From: Ruminococcus difficilis
GTDB lineage: Bacteria; Bacillota_A; Clostridia; Oscillospirales; Acutalibacteraceae
NCBI RefSeq assembly: GCF_016680995.1
Contig: NZ_JAEQMG010000150.1
Span: 1-11,154, forward strand
Reading direction: 5' to 3'
Length of the DNA: 11,154 nt
Part shown: piece after piece, positions 1-6,709 of the stretch
Layout: each line of letters opens with the position of its first letter
Position numbering within the stretch: position 1 is the stretch's first letter
The notes under the pieces: model-generated
Databases searched by the model: none
The model's input: the letters and a program-made list of their open reading frames with translations, nothing else
Told to the model about the DNA's origin: nothing
Made by a program: the position numbers and the translations under genes

Positions 1-1
1 T

Positions 2-523
2 AAGCTCAGACTCCGCAGCTATTCCACACCAATGCGCGACAGCAACGTGTTCCTTGAACTCAAGAAGAAGTACAGCGGCGTTGTTTACAAGAGAAGGCAG
101 ACGCTCAGATACTCCGACGCGATGGATTACATTCTCAACGATGAGCTGCCGAACGACTCGCAGATCATGCGTGAGATCGACTACACGATGGTTCGCTACA
201 AGAACCTCAAGCCGAGAATGTTCATCGGTTACGACAGAACAGCATTCTACAGCAAGACCGACCACGAGCTCAGGATCACCTTTGACAAGAACGTCCGCTT
301 CCGCACCGAGAATCTCGACCTCGCGAAGGGCAGCTACGGCGAGAAGATTTTGCAGCCGAACCTCTGTATCATGGAAATCAAATCTCTCAACACAATGCCC
401 TTATGGTTAACCTCAGCGCTCAACGAACTCAAAATATTCCCGGGTTCGTTCTCAAAATACGGAACAGCCTACAGAATAGTCACAGAAAGAAATCAAATGA
501 TGGGAGGAACAAACTGTGCTTAA
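2..523 (+). CDS. VTC-domain polyphosphate polymerase-like protein (5' end outside window)
   Basis: The reading frame is open from base 2, so the gene starts upstream and about 173 C-terminal residues are visible. It resembles the catalytic VTC domain of the triphosphate-tunnel fold, which in yeast Vtc4 makes polyphosphate from ATP. Visible tunnel-type motifs are KLRLRSY right at the window edge, VFLELKKKY followed by VVYKRR, a GYDR-AFY segment followed by LRITFD, IMEIKS with the acidic metal-ligand candidate Glu at bases 374-376, and FSKYGTA with Lys at 455-457. Alternating Arg/Lys strands and a late EIK motif are typical of this family. The Met at base 32 is internal, because the conserved KLRLR strand lies before it. 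The protein has no membrane segment here and should be cytosolic. It overlaps the DUF4956 gene by 8 bases, which implies translational coupling. The family call is firm; polyphosphate as the product in this organism is inferred. Confidence 0.85.
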   Translation, partial: KLRLRSYSTPMRDSNVFLELKKKYSGVVYKRRQTLRYSDAMDYILNDELPNDSQIMREIDYTMVRYKNLKPRMFIGYDRTAFYSKTDHELRITFDKNVRFRTENLDLAKGSYGEKILQPNLCIMEIKSLNTMPLWLTSALNELKIFPGSFSKYGTAYRIVTERNQMMGGTNCA

Positions 524-1193
524 TCAAATTTTTTCAGCTATCTACTCAGAAACCTTTACACCCGACATCTATCTCATATGCACGGCAGTTTCTCTGGTGC
601 TCGGCGCGATAATCGCTTTCACGGCGAGCTTCAGAGCCAAGCAGAGCAAGAGCTTTCTGTTGGCGTTATTCCTGATTCCCGCAATCGTGCAGACAGTCAT
701 CATGCTGGTGAACGGCAGCGTAGGCACAGGCGTCGCGGTAATGGGCGCGTTCTCACTGGTAAGATTCAGAAGCGTCGCGGGTTCCGCGAAGGAAATAGTC
801 AGCATCTTCCTTGCGATGGCAACAGGCTTGGCTACGGCGATGGGCTACATCGGACTGGCGGTATGCTTTGTAGTGATTATCTGTATCGTAATGATTATCG
901 CTTCAATTGTGCACCTTAAAGAGAAGGATGACCTTGTACGCGACCTCAAAATCACGGTTCCCGAGGATCTCAACTATGCTCACGAGTTTGACGATCTCTT
1001 TGATGAGTACACCCACAATTCAAAGCTTCTCTCCGTCAAGACCTCAAACATGGGCAGCCTTTACAAGCTGATTTACCGCATTGAGATTATCCATGAGGAC
1101 GATGTCCAGAAGTTTATCGACGAGCTCCGCTGCCGCAACGGCAATCTTGAAATCGCGGTTATGATGCCCGCAGTCGAGGAAGCAAGACTTTAA
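516..1193 (+). CDS. DUF4956 family membrane protein
   Basis: 225 residues. The start is GTG at 516, chosen because GGGAGG at 502-507 sits 8 bases upstream and the start lies inside the end of the VTC gene, so the two are probably coupled. Hydrophobic segments lie near residues 18-37, 47-66 and in a long stretch around 95-133, giving about four membrane helices. Between the second and third is the family-typical GAFSLVRFRS motif (77-86), basic and conserved-looking. Residues 134-225 form a soluble, probably cytosolic, mixed alpha/beta tail beginning KEKDDL. The biochemical function of DUF4956 is unknown. Its repeated pairing with VTC-domain proteins in Clostridia suggests it is the membrane partner of the polymerase, possibly a channel or anchor (inference). 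A hairpin follows 12 bases after the stop. Confidence 0.85.
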   Translation: MLNQIFSAIYSETFTPDIYLICTAVSLVLGAIIAFTASFRAKQSKSFLLALFLIPAIVQTVIMLVNGSVGTGVAVMGAFSLVRFRSVAGSAKEIVSIFLAMATGLATAMGYIGLAVCFVVIICIVMIIASIVHLKEKDDLVRDLKITVPEDLNYAHEFDDLFDEYTHNSKLLSVKTSNMGSLYKLIYRIEIIHEDDVQKFIDELRCRNGNLEIAVMMPAVEEARL

Positions 1194-1205
1194 TTCAGCA
1201 ACAAT

Positions 1206-1235
1206 AATACCGCACAGCCCGTCTGTGCGGTATTT
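1206..1235 (+). terminator. Intrinsic terminator or attenuator hairpin after DUF4956 gene
   Basis: A perfect 12-bp stem (1206-1217 with 1223-1234, AATACCGCACAG and its complement) encloses a 5-base loop CCCGT. Only three consecutive Ts (1233-1235) follow, so termination may be partial. I see no good promoter in the 33 bases between it and the lipoprotein start, so the downstream gene may depend on read-through. Confidence 0.7.
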
Positions 1236-1268
1236 CCAAGAGACGTTTCTGAAATCGGGAGATATGAA

Positions 1269-3209
1269 ATGAAAAAAAGAATTATGTGCGCGATTATCAG
1301 CGCAATGCTTATAGCGTCCTTTACCGCATGCAGCACTCAGGGCGGTTCGGGTTCACAGACCTCAACCGCAGATACGGCCGCGAATAAGAGCGCGGCAGCT
1401 TCGGACGAAATCAAGGACGGAGAATATGACCTCAGCTTTTCCCAACGCGACGCCGATTCCTCCTATGATGAAAGCGCCGCGGCAAAGATAACCTTCACCG
1501 ATACCTCAGCCGAGTCCTCGTCCGGTTCGGCTGAGGTAAGCGGAACAACAGTTACGATCAAGTCCGAGGGTACTTATGTTGTTTCAGGCGGCTGCAAGGA
1601 CGGCAAAATCGTCGTTGACGCGGACGAAAAAGCCAAGGTTCAGGTAGTGTTCAACGGAATCGATCTGACCTCAAGCGGTTCTCCGTTTGTTGTAAAGAGC
1701 GCTGACAAGGTGTTTATCACTCTCGCAGACGGCAGCGAGAATACTGTTTCCGACGGCAGCAGTTACACCGATACCGTAGGGGAGACCAACGTTGACGCGG
1801 CGATTTTCAGCAAGGAGGATCTCAGCATCAATGGCAGCGGCAAGCTGACTGTAAACGGTAATTACAAGCACGGCATTCTCAGCAAAGACGACCTTGTTGT
1901 TGCGGGCGGAACTGTATCAGTCAAGGCGGTATCAACAGGCGTTGAGGGCAAGGACAGCCTCAAAATCAAGGATGCCGACCTCACCGTGGAAGCAGGCAGC
2001 GACGCCATCCGCGCGACCAATACGGAAGATACAGCCTCAAAGGGCTTTGTATATATTCAGAGCGGCAAGCTCACACTCACATCAGAAAACGACGCGATCC
2101 AGTCAAGCTCACTTCTCAGAGTAGACGGAGGCGACTTCAATATCACAACGGGCGGCGGCTCTGAGAGCGGCAAGACCCACACAGAGGAAAATTTCGGACG
2201 CGGCGGCAGAATGCAGATGTTCTCCTCAAACTCCGATTCAACCGATACCGACAGCGCCAAAGGTCTGAAATCCGCAGACGCGATTAAGATCAACGGCGGC
2301 ACGATCAATATCAATTCCTCAGACGACGCGCTTCATTCAAACAATTCACTCACCGTAGACGGCGGCGAGCTGAAAATCAGCTCGGGCGACGACGGACTCC
2401 ATTCCGATACGACTCTCACCATCAACAGCGGCAAGATAGATATTTCAAAGAGCTATGAGGGCATCGAGAGCGGTGAAATTACCATGAATGACGGCACTGT
2501 TATTGTCACCTCCTCCGACGACGGCTTCAACGCGGCGGGCGGCAACAACGGCACGGAACGCCAGGGTATGTTTGATTCTGATTCGAGCAAGGTTCTCACC
2601 ATCAACGGCGGCTATGTTTACGTCGACGCGAACGGCGACGGACTTGATTCAAACGGCGTACTGAAAATCAACGGCGGCACAATTCTCGTAAACGGCCCGT
2701 CAAACGACGGCAACGGCGCGCTCGACTCGGGTTCTTCGTGCGAGGTTTCGGGCGGTACGATTATCGCAATCGGCAGCAGCGGCATGGCTGAATCACTCAC
2801 CGCGAACGGACAGTGCTCGATCATGACCGACATCGACTCTCAGGCGGCAAATACTACAGTCGCGCTGACCGACAGCGAAGGCAATGTCCTCGCTTCAATC
2901 AACTCAACCAAGCAATTCAACAATGTTGTCGTTTCAACTCCCTCAATCAAAAAGGGCGAGAGCTACAAGCTTGTGTGCGGCGGAACGGTTGACGGCGCCG
3001 ACAGCTACGGCTTTGCTGACAGCGGCAAGGTAAGCGGCGGCACAACCGCGGCGGAAATGACTATGGATTCCGAGAGCTACTCAAACGGCGGCAGCCGCAT
3101 GGGCGGAGGAATGGGCGGAATGCGCGGCAATATGCAGCCGCCTGACGGAGATAACGGTAACGGTATGCAGCCGCCCGACGGAAATATGCAGAACAAGCCT
3201 CAGTTCTGA
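1269..3209 (+). CDS. Secreted lipoprotein, Cthe_2159-like carbohydrate-binding domain (DUF4353 type)
   Basis: 646 residues. ATG at 1269 is preceded by GGGAGA at 1257-1262. Residues 1-20 are a lipoprotein signal peptide (MKKR, hydrophobic core, FTAC) with the lipidated Cys at 21, so the mature protein should be anchored on the outer face of the membrane. A Ser/Ala/Asp-rich linker runs to about residue 50. Residues about 90-510 carry the repeats expected of a right-handed parallel beta-helix, such as INGGTININ, LTVDGGELKI and LTINGGYVYV, with acidic turns such as DDALHS and DDGLHS. The family prototype Cthe_2159 of Clostridium thermocellum binds acidic plant polysaccharide and calcium; calcium binding here is inferred from the Asp-rich turns. 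Residues about 525-600 look like a further beta-sandwich-like segment. The tail 605-646 is rich in Gly, Met, Asn and Pro with MQPPDG twice. It follows the VTC/DUF4956 pair, a setting common in Clostridia. It should be a substrate of the Lgt encoded in this window. Confidence 0.82.
   Translation: MKKRIMCAIISAMLIASFTACSTQGGSGSQTSTADTAANKSAAASDEIKDGEYDLSFSQRDADSSYDESAAAKITFTDTSAESSSGSAEVSGTTVTIKSEGTYVVSGGCKDGKIVVDADEKAKVQVVFNGIDLTSSGSPFVVKSADKVFITLADGSENTVSDGSSYTDTVGETNVDAAIFSKEDLSINGSGKLTVNGNYKHGILSKDDLVVAGGTVSVKAVSTGVEGKDSLKIKDADLTVEAGSDAIRATNTEDTASKGFVYIQSGKLTLTSENDAIQSSSLLRVDGGDFNITTGGGSESGKTHTEENFGRGGRMQMFSSNSDSTDTDSAKGLKSADAIKINGGTININSSDDALHSNNSLTVDGGELKISSGDDGLHSDTTLTINSGKIDISKSYEGIESGEITMNDGTVIVTSSDDGFNAAGGNNGTERQGMFDSDSSKVLTINGGYVYVDANGDGLDSNGVLKINGGTILVNGPSNDGNGALDSGSSCEVSGGTIIAIGSSGMAESLTANGQCSIMTDIDSQAANTTVALTDSEGNVLASINSTKQFNNVVVSTPSIKKGESYKLVCGGTVDGADSYGFADSGKVSGGTTAAEMTMDSESYSNGGSRMGGGMGGMRGNMQPPDGDNGNGMQPPDGNMQNKPQF
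2322..2534 (+). repeat. 22-residue beta-helix rungs with acidic turns in the lipoprotein
   Basis: Residues 352-422 contain four successive turn motifs, DDALHS (352), DDGLHS (374), YEGIES (396) and DDGFNA (417), spaced 22, 22 and 21 residues apart. Each is followed by a strand pair such as LTVDGGELKI or LTINSGKIDI. The regular spacing fits one helical coil per repeat. Related turns (NDAIQS near 274, GDGLDS near 456) flank this block less regularly. The repeat is clear in protein and degenerate in DNA. Confidence 0.75.
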
Positions 3210-3261
3210 TATTTCTGATAAAGAATTATGATAACGACTTATATTTCATAAACATCTCCTT

Positions 3262-3302
3262 GAACCGGGTTGCCTGTTTCGGCGGTCCGGTTCTCCCTTT
3301 TA
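3262..3302 (+). terminator. Intrinsic terminator after the lipoprotein gene
   Basis: GAACCGG (3262-3268) pairs with CCGGTTC (3287-3293). A possible inner GCC/GGC pairing (3272-3274 with 3281-3283) extends the stem. A T-rich stretch TCCCTTTT follows. The 50 bases between the lipoprotein stop and this stem show no other feature. It faces the minus-strand terminator of the XRE gene. Confidence 0.65.
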
Positions 3303-3334
3303 AAACAAAAAGCTGCCCGTGAAACCGGACAGCT
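3302..3334 (-). terminator. Intrinsic terminator of the XRE regulator gene
   Basis: On the minus strand AGCTG and CAGCT (3330-3334 with 3311-3315), plus CCG with CGG inside after one mismatch, form a stem around a short loop. It is followed by TTTTTGTTTT (complement of 3301-3310). It begins only 6 bases after the TAA stop at 3341-3343, as expected for this gene's terminator. Confidence 0.75.
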
Positions 3335-3340
3335 CAATAT

Positions 3341-4006
3341 TTAATTTGAACTTACGACCTTGCGCACATTCCTCTCGGAGAACTGAATAAGATTGAACAG
3401 CGATGAAGCGCCTTTGTCGAAGTAGCTCGAAATAATGTCTGGCGATAGCGCGAGCGAGAGCTTGTTGCGTTCGATTACCGCGTCAATCAGCTCGAGGTCA
3501 AGCAGCATTGAGGCAGAGGTAAGGTTTTTATAGCGGTTGCGGTCAAGCGAGAACATAGTCTGGGTATTGCTCCTGTCGGCACAGTAGATTGCGCGGAAAA
3601 CCTGGTACTCGGCGCACATAAGGTAGTTGCTGACGGCATTAGTCAGCCGTTTTTCGCCTATTTGAGCGAGCAGGTCGAAAATCACCGCTGTGGTGTTGGT
3701 AATCAGCTTTTTGTTGACCTGATTGATCATATTGCCCTTCATATGTCCTATTTCGTCCGCGTCGGGGAAGTCGTCCGCAGTTACGGAGGCGGGCTTGCGC
3801 TGTACGGTTCTGCCGAGGAGATAATCCGCAGAAACGTCGTAATACTCCGCGGTTTTGACCAGAAAATCCAGTCCGCACTCGCGGATTCCCTTTTCGTAAT
3901 GTGAGAGCAGAGCCTGGGAAATACCCAGATCCGATGCTACCTGCTTTTGGCTGAGTCCGCGTTCCTTGCGCAAAAATGTAATAATTCTCGGAAAATCGCT
4001 ATTCAA
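3341..4006 (-). CDS. XRE family transcriptional regulator
   Basis: 221 residues. The start is TTG (4006-4004), chosen because GGAG at 4019-4016 lies 9 bases upstream and no in-frame ATG occurs before the next upstream stop. Residues 6-66 form a Cro/CI-type helix-turn-helix domain: LRKERGLSQKQVASDLGIS, then QALLSHYEKGIRECGLDFL, ending in the typical YYDVSADYLLGR. Such domains bind DNA operators as dimers. Residues about 95-221 are an unrecognised mostly helical C-terminal region that may dimerise or sense a signal; no known ligand domain is evident. The gene is divergent from the histidine phosphatase-leuB unit across 133 bases, so control of that unit and of itself is plausible but unproven. 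Its own transcript ends at a terminator just past the stop. Confidence 0.85.
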   Translation of the reverse strand: MNSDFPRIITFLRKERGLSQKQVASDLGISQALLSHYEKGIRECGLDFLVKTAEYYDVSADYLLGRTVQRKPASVTADDFPDADEIGHMKGNMINQVNKKLITNTTAVIFDLLAQIGEKRLTNAVSNYLMCAEYQVFRAIYCADRSNTQTMFSLDRNRYKNLTSASMLLDLELIDAVIERNKLSLALSPDIISSYFDKGASSLFNLIQFSERNVRKVVSSN

Positions 4007-4139
4007 GACTTGACACTCCGTTTCATTTGATAGTATAATAATTTAGTTATAGATTGCCGTTTTTTACTTTATACATATAGTATAGCCTAAATTTGACAAT
4101 TTGTAAATATATTTTGAATACGCTGCACAGGAGAATTAT
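4007..4139. promoter_or_regulatory. Divergent promoter region between XRE regulator and histidine phosphatase
   Basis: This AT-rich gap must hold promoters for both directions. On the minus strand TATACT (4037-4032) is a good -10 for the regulator, without a clear -35. On the plus strand there are two candidates: TTGCCG (4054-4059), 16 bases, TATAGT (4076-4081); and a perfect TTGACA (4093-4098) with a weak -10 (TTGAAT at 4114-4119 or GAATAC at 4116-4121). An imperfect 18-base palindrome ATTTGACAATTTGTAAAT (4091-4108, 12 of 18 positions symmetric) overlaps the TTGACA and could be an operator. Confidence 0.5.
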
Positions 4140-4766
4140 ATGAAATCCTATGTTATTCATTTCATACGCCACGGCGCGATTGACGAGACGCTATCGGGAA
4201 AATACATCGGTTCGACCGACGTGCCGTTGTCGGATAAGGGCAGGGAAGCTCTGCGCAAGCTCGAGCGTGAATGCCGCTATCCGTATACAAAGGTAGTGTT
4301 CACAAGTCCCTTGAAGCGCTGCACCGAAACCTGCCGGATTCTCTATCCGGAGCTCAGCCCGCTGTCGATTGCCAATCTTCGCGAATGTAACTTCGGCGAG
4401 TGGGAGGGCAAGACCGCTGAGGAGCTCAGGAACGATCCCGTGTTTGAAAAGTGGCTTGCGGGCGACAGCGAAGCAGCACCGCCTCACGGTGAGAGCAACG
4501 CTGACTTTATCCGCCGCATCTGCAAAATGTTCGAGAGCATAGTCGAGGGTCTGATGAAAACAGGCACCACCGACAGTGTGATTGTCACCCACGGCGGCGT
4601 TATTATGACTTTGCTCGCGGTTTACGGTCTGCCTCAGGCGAAGCCCTTTGAGTGGACAATGGACAACGGTTACGGCTATTCAATCCGCATTACCCCGATG
4701 CTTTGGCAGCGCGACAAGGTTGCCGAGGTTTTCAACCGAATCCCCATGATTGAGGACGAAGATTAA
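4140..4766 (+). CDS. Histidine phosphatase family protein (phosphoglycerate mutase-like)
   Basis: 208 residues; ATG at 4140 with AGGAG at 4129-4133. It has the histidine phosphatase signature HFIRHGAID with the phospho-accepting His11, Arg10 and Arg60 in TSPLKRC, the acidic segment NFGEWEG (84-90), and the second catalytic His151 in VIVTHGGVI. The order and spacing match small branch-1 phosphatases such as CobC and PhoE-like enzymes, which transfer phosphate through a phosphohistidine. Without cobalamin genes nearby, alpha-ribazole phosphatase is only one possibility, and the true substrate cannot be read from the sequence. No signal peptide is present, so it is cytosolic. It is the first gene of a three-gene unit and leuB follows after 30 bases. 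Confidence 0.87.
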   Translation: MKSYVIHFIRHGAIDETLSGKYIGSTDVPLSDKGREALRKLERECRYPYTKVVFTSPLKRCTETCRILYPELSPLSIANLRECNFGEWEGKTAEELRNDPVFEKWLAGDSEAAPPHGESNADFIRRICKMFESIVEGLMKTGTTDSVIVTHGGVIMTLLAVYGLPQAKPFEWTMDNGYGYSIRITPMLWQRDKVAEVFNRIPMIEDED

Positions 4767-4796
4767 TCAGATATTAACGAAAAGGAGTTTATTAAT

Positions 4797-5855
4797 ATGG
4801 CAAATTATAAGATTACATTATTAAAGGGCGACGGTATCGGCCCCGAAATCGTAAATCAGGCAGTAAAGGTGCTCGACAAGGCAGCGGAGAAGTTTGATTT
4901 CACCGTTGAGTACGACGAGGCTTTACTCGGCGGCTGCGCGATCGACGCCACAGGCGTTCCGCTTCCCGAGGAAACCGTAGCGAAGTGCAAGGCTTCCGAT
5001 TCCGTAATTCTCGGCGCTGTAGGCGGTCCCAAGTGGGATAACCAGCCCGGCAACAACCGTCCCGAGGCAGGTCTTCTCGGCATTCGCGGAGCACTCGGAC
5101 TATTCGCGAACCTCCGTCCCTCCGTTATCTTCGGACCGCTCAAGAGCGCTTCCCCGATCAAGGACGAGATCATCGGCGACAATATGGACATCATGATCGT
5201 CCGCGAGCTTACCGGCGGTATCTACTTCGGCGAGCGCGGCAGAGATGATGATTCCGCGTGGGATACAGAGAAATATTCCGTTGCAGAGGTTGAGCGCATC
5301 GCCCGCGTTGCCTTTGATATGGCTATGAAGAGAAACAAGAAGCTCACCAGCGTTGACAAGGCAAACGTTCTCGAGTCCTCGCGCCTTTGGAGACAGACCG
5401 TTATCAACGTGTCCAAGGATTATCCCGAGGTAGAGCTCAACCATATGTATGTTGACAACTGCGCGATGCAGCTTGTCCGCAATCCCAAGCAGTTTGACGT
5501 AATTGTCACCTCAAATATTTTTGGCGACATTCTCTCCGACGAGGCTTCAATGATTGCAGGTTCAATTGGAATGCTCGCGTCAGCCAGCCTTTCGGGCGGC
5601 AAGCTCGGTCTGTACGAGCCTATCCACGGTTCAGCTCCCGATATCGCGGGCAAGGGTATCGCCAATCCTCTCGCGACAATCCTTTCTGTGGCAATGATGC
5701 TCCGATACTCTCTCGCACAGCCCGAGGCGGCGGAAGCAATCGAAGCGGCTGTAGCAAAGGTTCTCGAGACCGACCGCACTCCCGATATCTATGAAGAAGG
5801 ACTTAACAAGGTCAGCTGTGAAGAAATGGGAGACCTTGTTTGCGCACAGCTGTAA
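4797..5855 (+). CDS. leuB: 3-isopropylmalate dehydrogenase
   Basis: 352 residues, the normal length for LeuB. The start is ATG at 4797 with AGGAG 9 bases upstream (4783-4787). The enzyme oxidises and decarboxylates (2R,3S)-3-isopropylmalate with NAD+ to give 2-oxoisocaproate, the third specific step of leucine synthesis, in the cytosol. Motifs in order are GDGIGPE (11-17), [10 protein letters not shown] (72-81), Arg97, Arg107 in LFANLRP, Arg136 with ELTGGIYFG including Tyr143, Lys188 with Asp220, and Asp244/Asp248 in [19 protein letters not shown] (191-199) and [14 protein letters not shown] separate LeuB from isocitrate dehydrogenase. It is NAD-type, judging by Asp282. No leuA, leuC or leuD lies in the window, and no T-box or leader peptide fits in the 30-base gap upstream. 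It sits between two phosphatase genes. Confidence 0.96.
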   Translation: MANYKITLLKGDGIGPEIVNQAVKVLDKAAEKFDFTVEYDEALLGGCAIDATGVPLPEETVAKCKASDSVILGAVGGPKWDNQPGNNRPEAGLLGIRGALGLFANLRPSVIFGPLKSASPIKDEIIGDNMDIMIVRELTGGIYFGERGRDDDSAWDTEKYSVAEVERIARVAFDMAMKRNKKLTSVDKANVLESSRLWRQTVINVSKDYPEVELNHMYVDNCAMQLVRNPKQFDVIVTSNIFGDILSDEASMIAGSIGMLASASLSGGKLGLYEPIHGSAPDIAGKGIANPLATILSVAMMLRYSLAQPEAAEAIEAAVAKVLETDRTPDIYEEGLNKVSCEEMGDLVCAQL

Positions 5856-5867
5856 AGGAGGCGTTTT

Positions 5868-6596
5868 ATGCAGCTTTATGATATGCATTCGCATATTTTA
5901 CCTGCCTTTGATGACGGCGCGAAAACCGTCGAGGATAGTCTTGCGCTGATTGACTGCCTGAAAAGGCAGGGAGTCCGCAATATTTGCCTGACCCCACATT
6001 TTTATACACACGAGATGGGCGTGGAGGATTTTCTCTTTTCTCGTCAGGAGGCGTTCGAGAGATTTAAGCCTTATATTCCCGACGACGTCAATATAGTTCT
6101 CGGCGCTGAGGTATATGTGACGCATTATCTTTTTAACAACAACGATTTGTCAGGCCTTACATACGGCAACTCAAAGTATATCCTCACTGAATTTGCCTAC
6201 AGCTCAACCTTTAATGACCGTACGATGCAATTCCTGGATATGTTGATGCGAAATCACGGGCTTATACCGGTTATTCCTCATGTTGAGCGCTATGAATATC
6301 TGATTGATAATCCCGAAGTTATCCGGGAAATGCAGGACATGGGCATAATAATCCAGACAAATATCAAAAACTACGTCTCAAAAGCTCCGTTTTTCAAAAG
6401 GCGCAAGCTGTTGAAATACATTGCTAACGGCTGGATTGATATTCTCGGCTCAGACGCGCATTCATTTTCTCACAACACTCCCGAGGATTTCTCCGAAGCG
6501 ATGAAAACTATTGCGGAAAAGTGCGGAGAGGATACTCTCGCGCGTATGATGAAGAATTCAGAGAAAATTTTCAGCAGAGCCATATTCGGAAACTGA
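5868..6596 (+). CDS. CpsB/YwqE-type PHP-fold tyrosine-protein phosphatase
   Basis: 242 residues, close to the usual 240-255 of CpsB, CapC and YwqE. ATG at 5868 follows AGGAGG (5856-5861), which overlaps the leuB stop; the gap is 12 bases. It is a metal-dependent phosphoesterase of the PHP fold. Metal-binding motifs are DMHSH (His7, His9), TPHFYTHE (His44), Glu81 in LGAEVYV, PHVERYEYL (His138) and GSDAHS (Asp196, His198). Family members remove phosphate from the tyrosine kinases that control capsule and exopolysaccharide length. No kinase or polysaccharide gene is visible beside it, so the protein target here is unknown; another phosphoester substrate cannot be excluded. It ends the phosphatase-leuB unit 6 bases before a strong terminator. 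Confidence 0.85.
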   Translation: MQLYDMHSHILPAFDDGAKTVEDSLALIDCLKRQGVRNICLTPHFYTHEMGVEDFLFSRQEAFERFKPYIPDDVNIVLGAEVYVTHYLFNNNDLSGLTYGNSKYILTEFAYSSTFNDRTMQFLDMLMRNHGLIPVIPHVERYEYLIDNPEVIREMQDMGIIIQTNIKNYVSKAPFFKRRKLLKYIANGWIDILGSDAHSFSHNTPEDFSEAMKTIAEKCGEDTLARMMKNSEKIFSRAIFGN

Positions 6597-6602
6597 TATT
6601 AT

Positions 6603-6639
6603 CACCGACAGACTATTTTGCCTGTCGGTGTATTTTTTT
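6603..6639 (+). terminator. Strong intrinsic terminator after the PHP phosphatase gene
   Basis: A perfect 9-bp stem CACCGACAG / CTGTCGGTG (6603-6611 with 6622-6630) has a 10-base loop and is followed by TA and seven Ts (6633-6639). Confidence 0.92.
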
Positions 6640-6649
6640 GGAAAAAACC

Positions 6650-6678
6650 TTTTATTGTCAATGAAAATGTGGTATACT
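6650..6678 (+). promoter_or_regulatory. Extended -10 promoter of the yfmF-yfmH-lgt-folD operon
   Basis: TGGTATACT (6670-6678) is an extended -10 element with TATACT at 6673-6678. The -35 position about 17 bases upstream is only T-rich (6650-6655). A TTGTCA at 6655-6660 is too close (12 bases) to act as its -35. Transcription would start near 6685, about 25 bases before the yfmF ATG. Confidence 0.65.
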
Positions 6679-6709
6679 ATTTAATGATTATATTTTTGGA
6701 GTTGATAAG

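Noticed and set aside
32..34. ATG at 32 as the start of the VTC-domain gene
   Set aside because: The frame is open to base 2 and the conserved KLRLRSY strand precedes this Met, so the gene starts outside the window.
2280..2700. Recurrent AACGGCGGC and GACGAC strings as a DNA repeat array or CRISPR
   Set aside because: They lie in frame in the beta-helix lipoprotein, are degenerate, and arise from NGG and DD repeats in the protein.
4767..4796. Possible leucine T-box or leader peptide before leuB
   Set aside because: The gap is only 30 bases and contains just an RBS; there is no hairpin or Leu-codon run.
6655..6660. TTGTCA as the -35 box of the yfmF promoter
   Set aside because: Only 12 bases separate it from TATACT; the extended -10 TGG element explains the promoter better.
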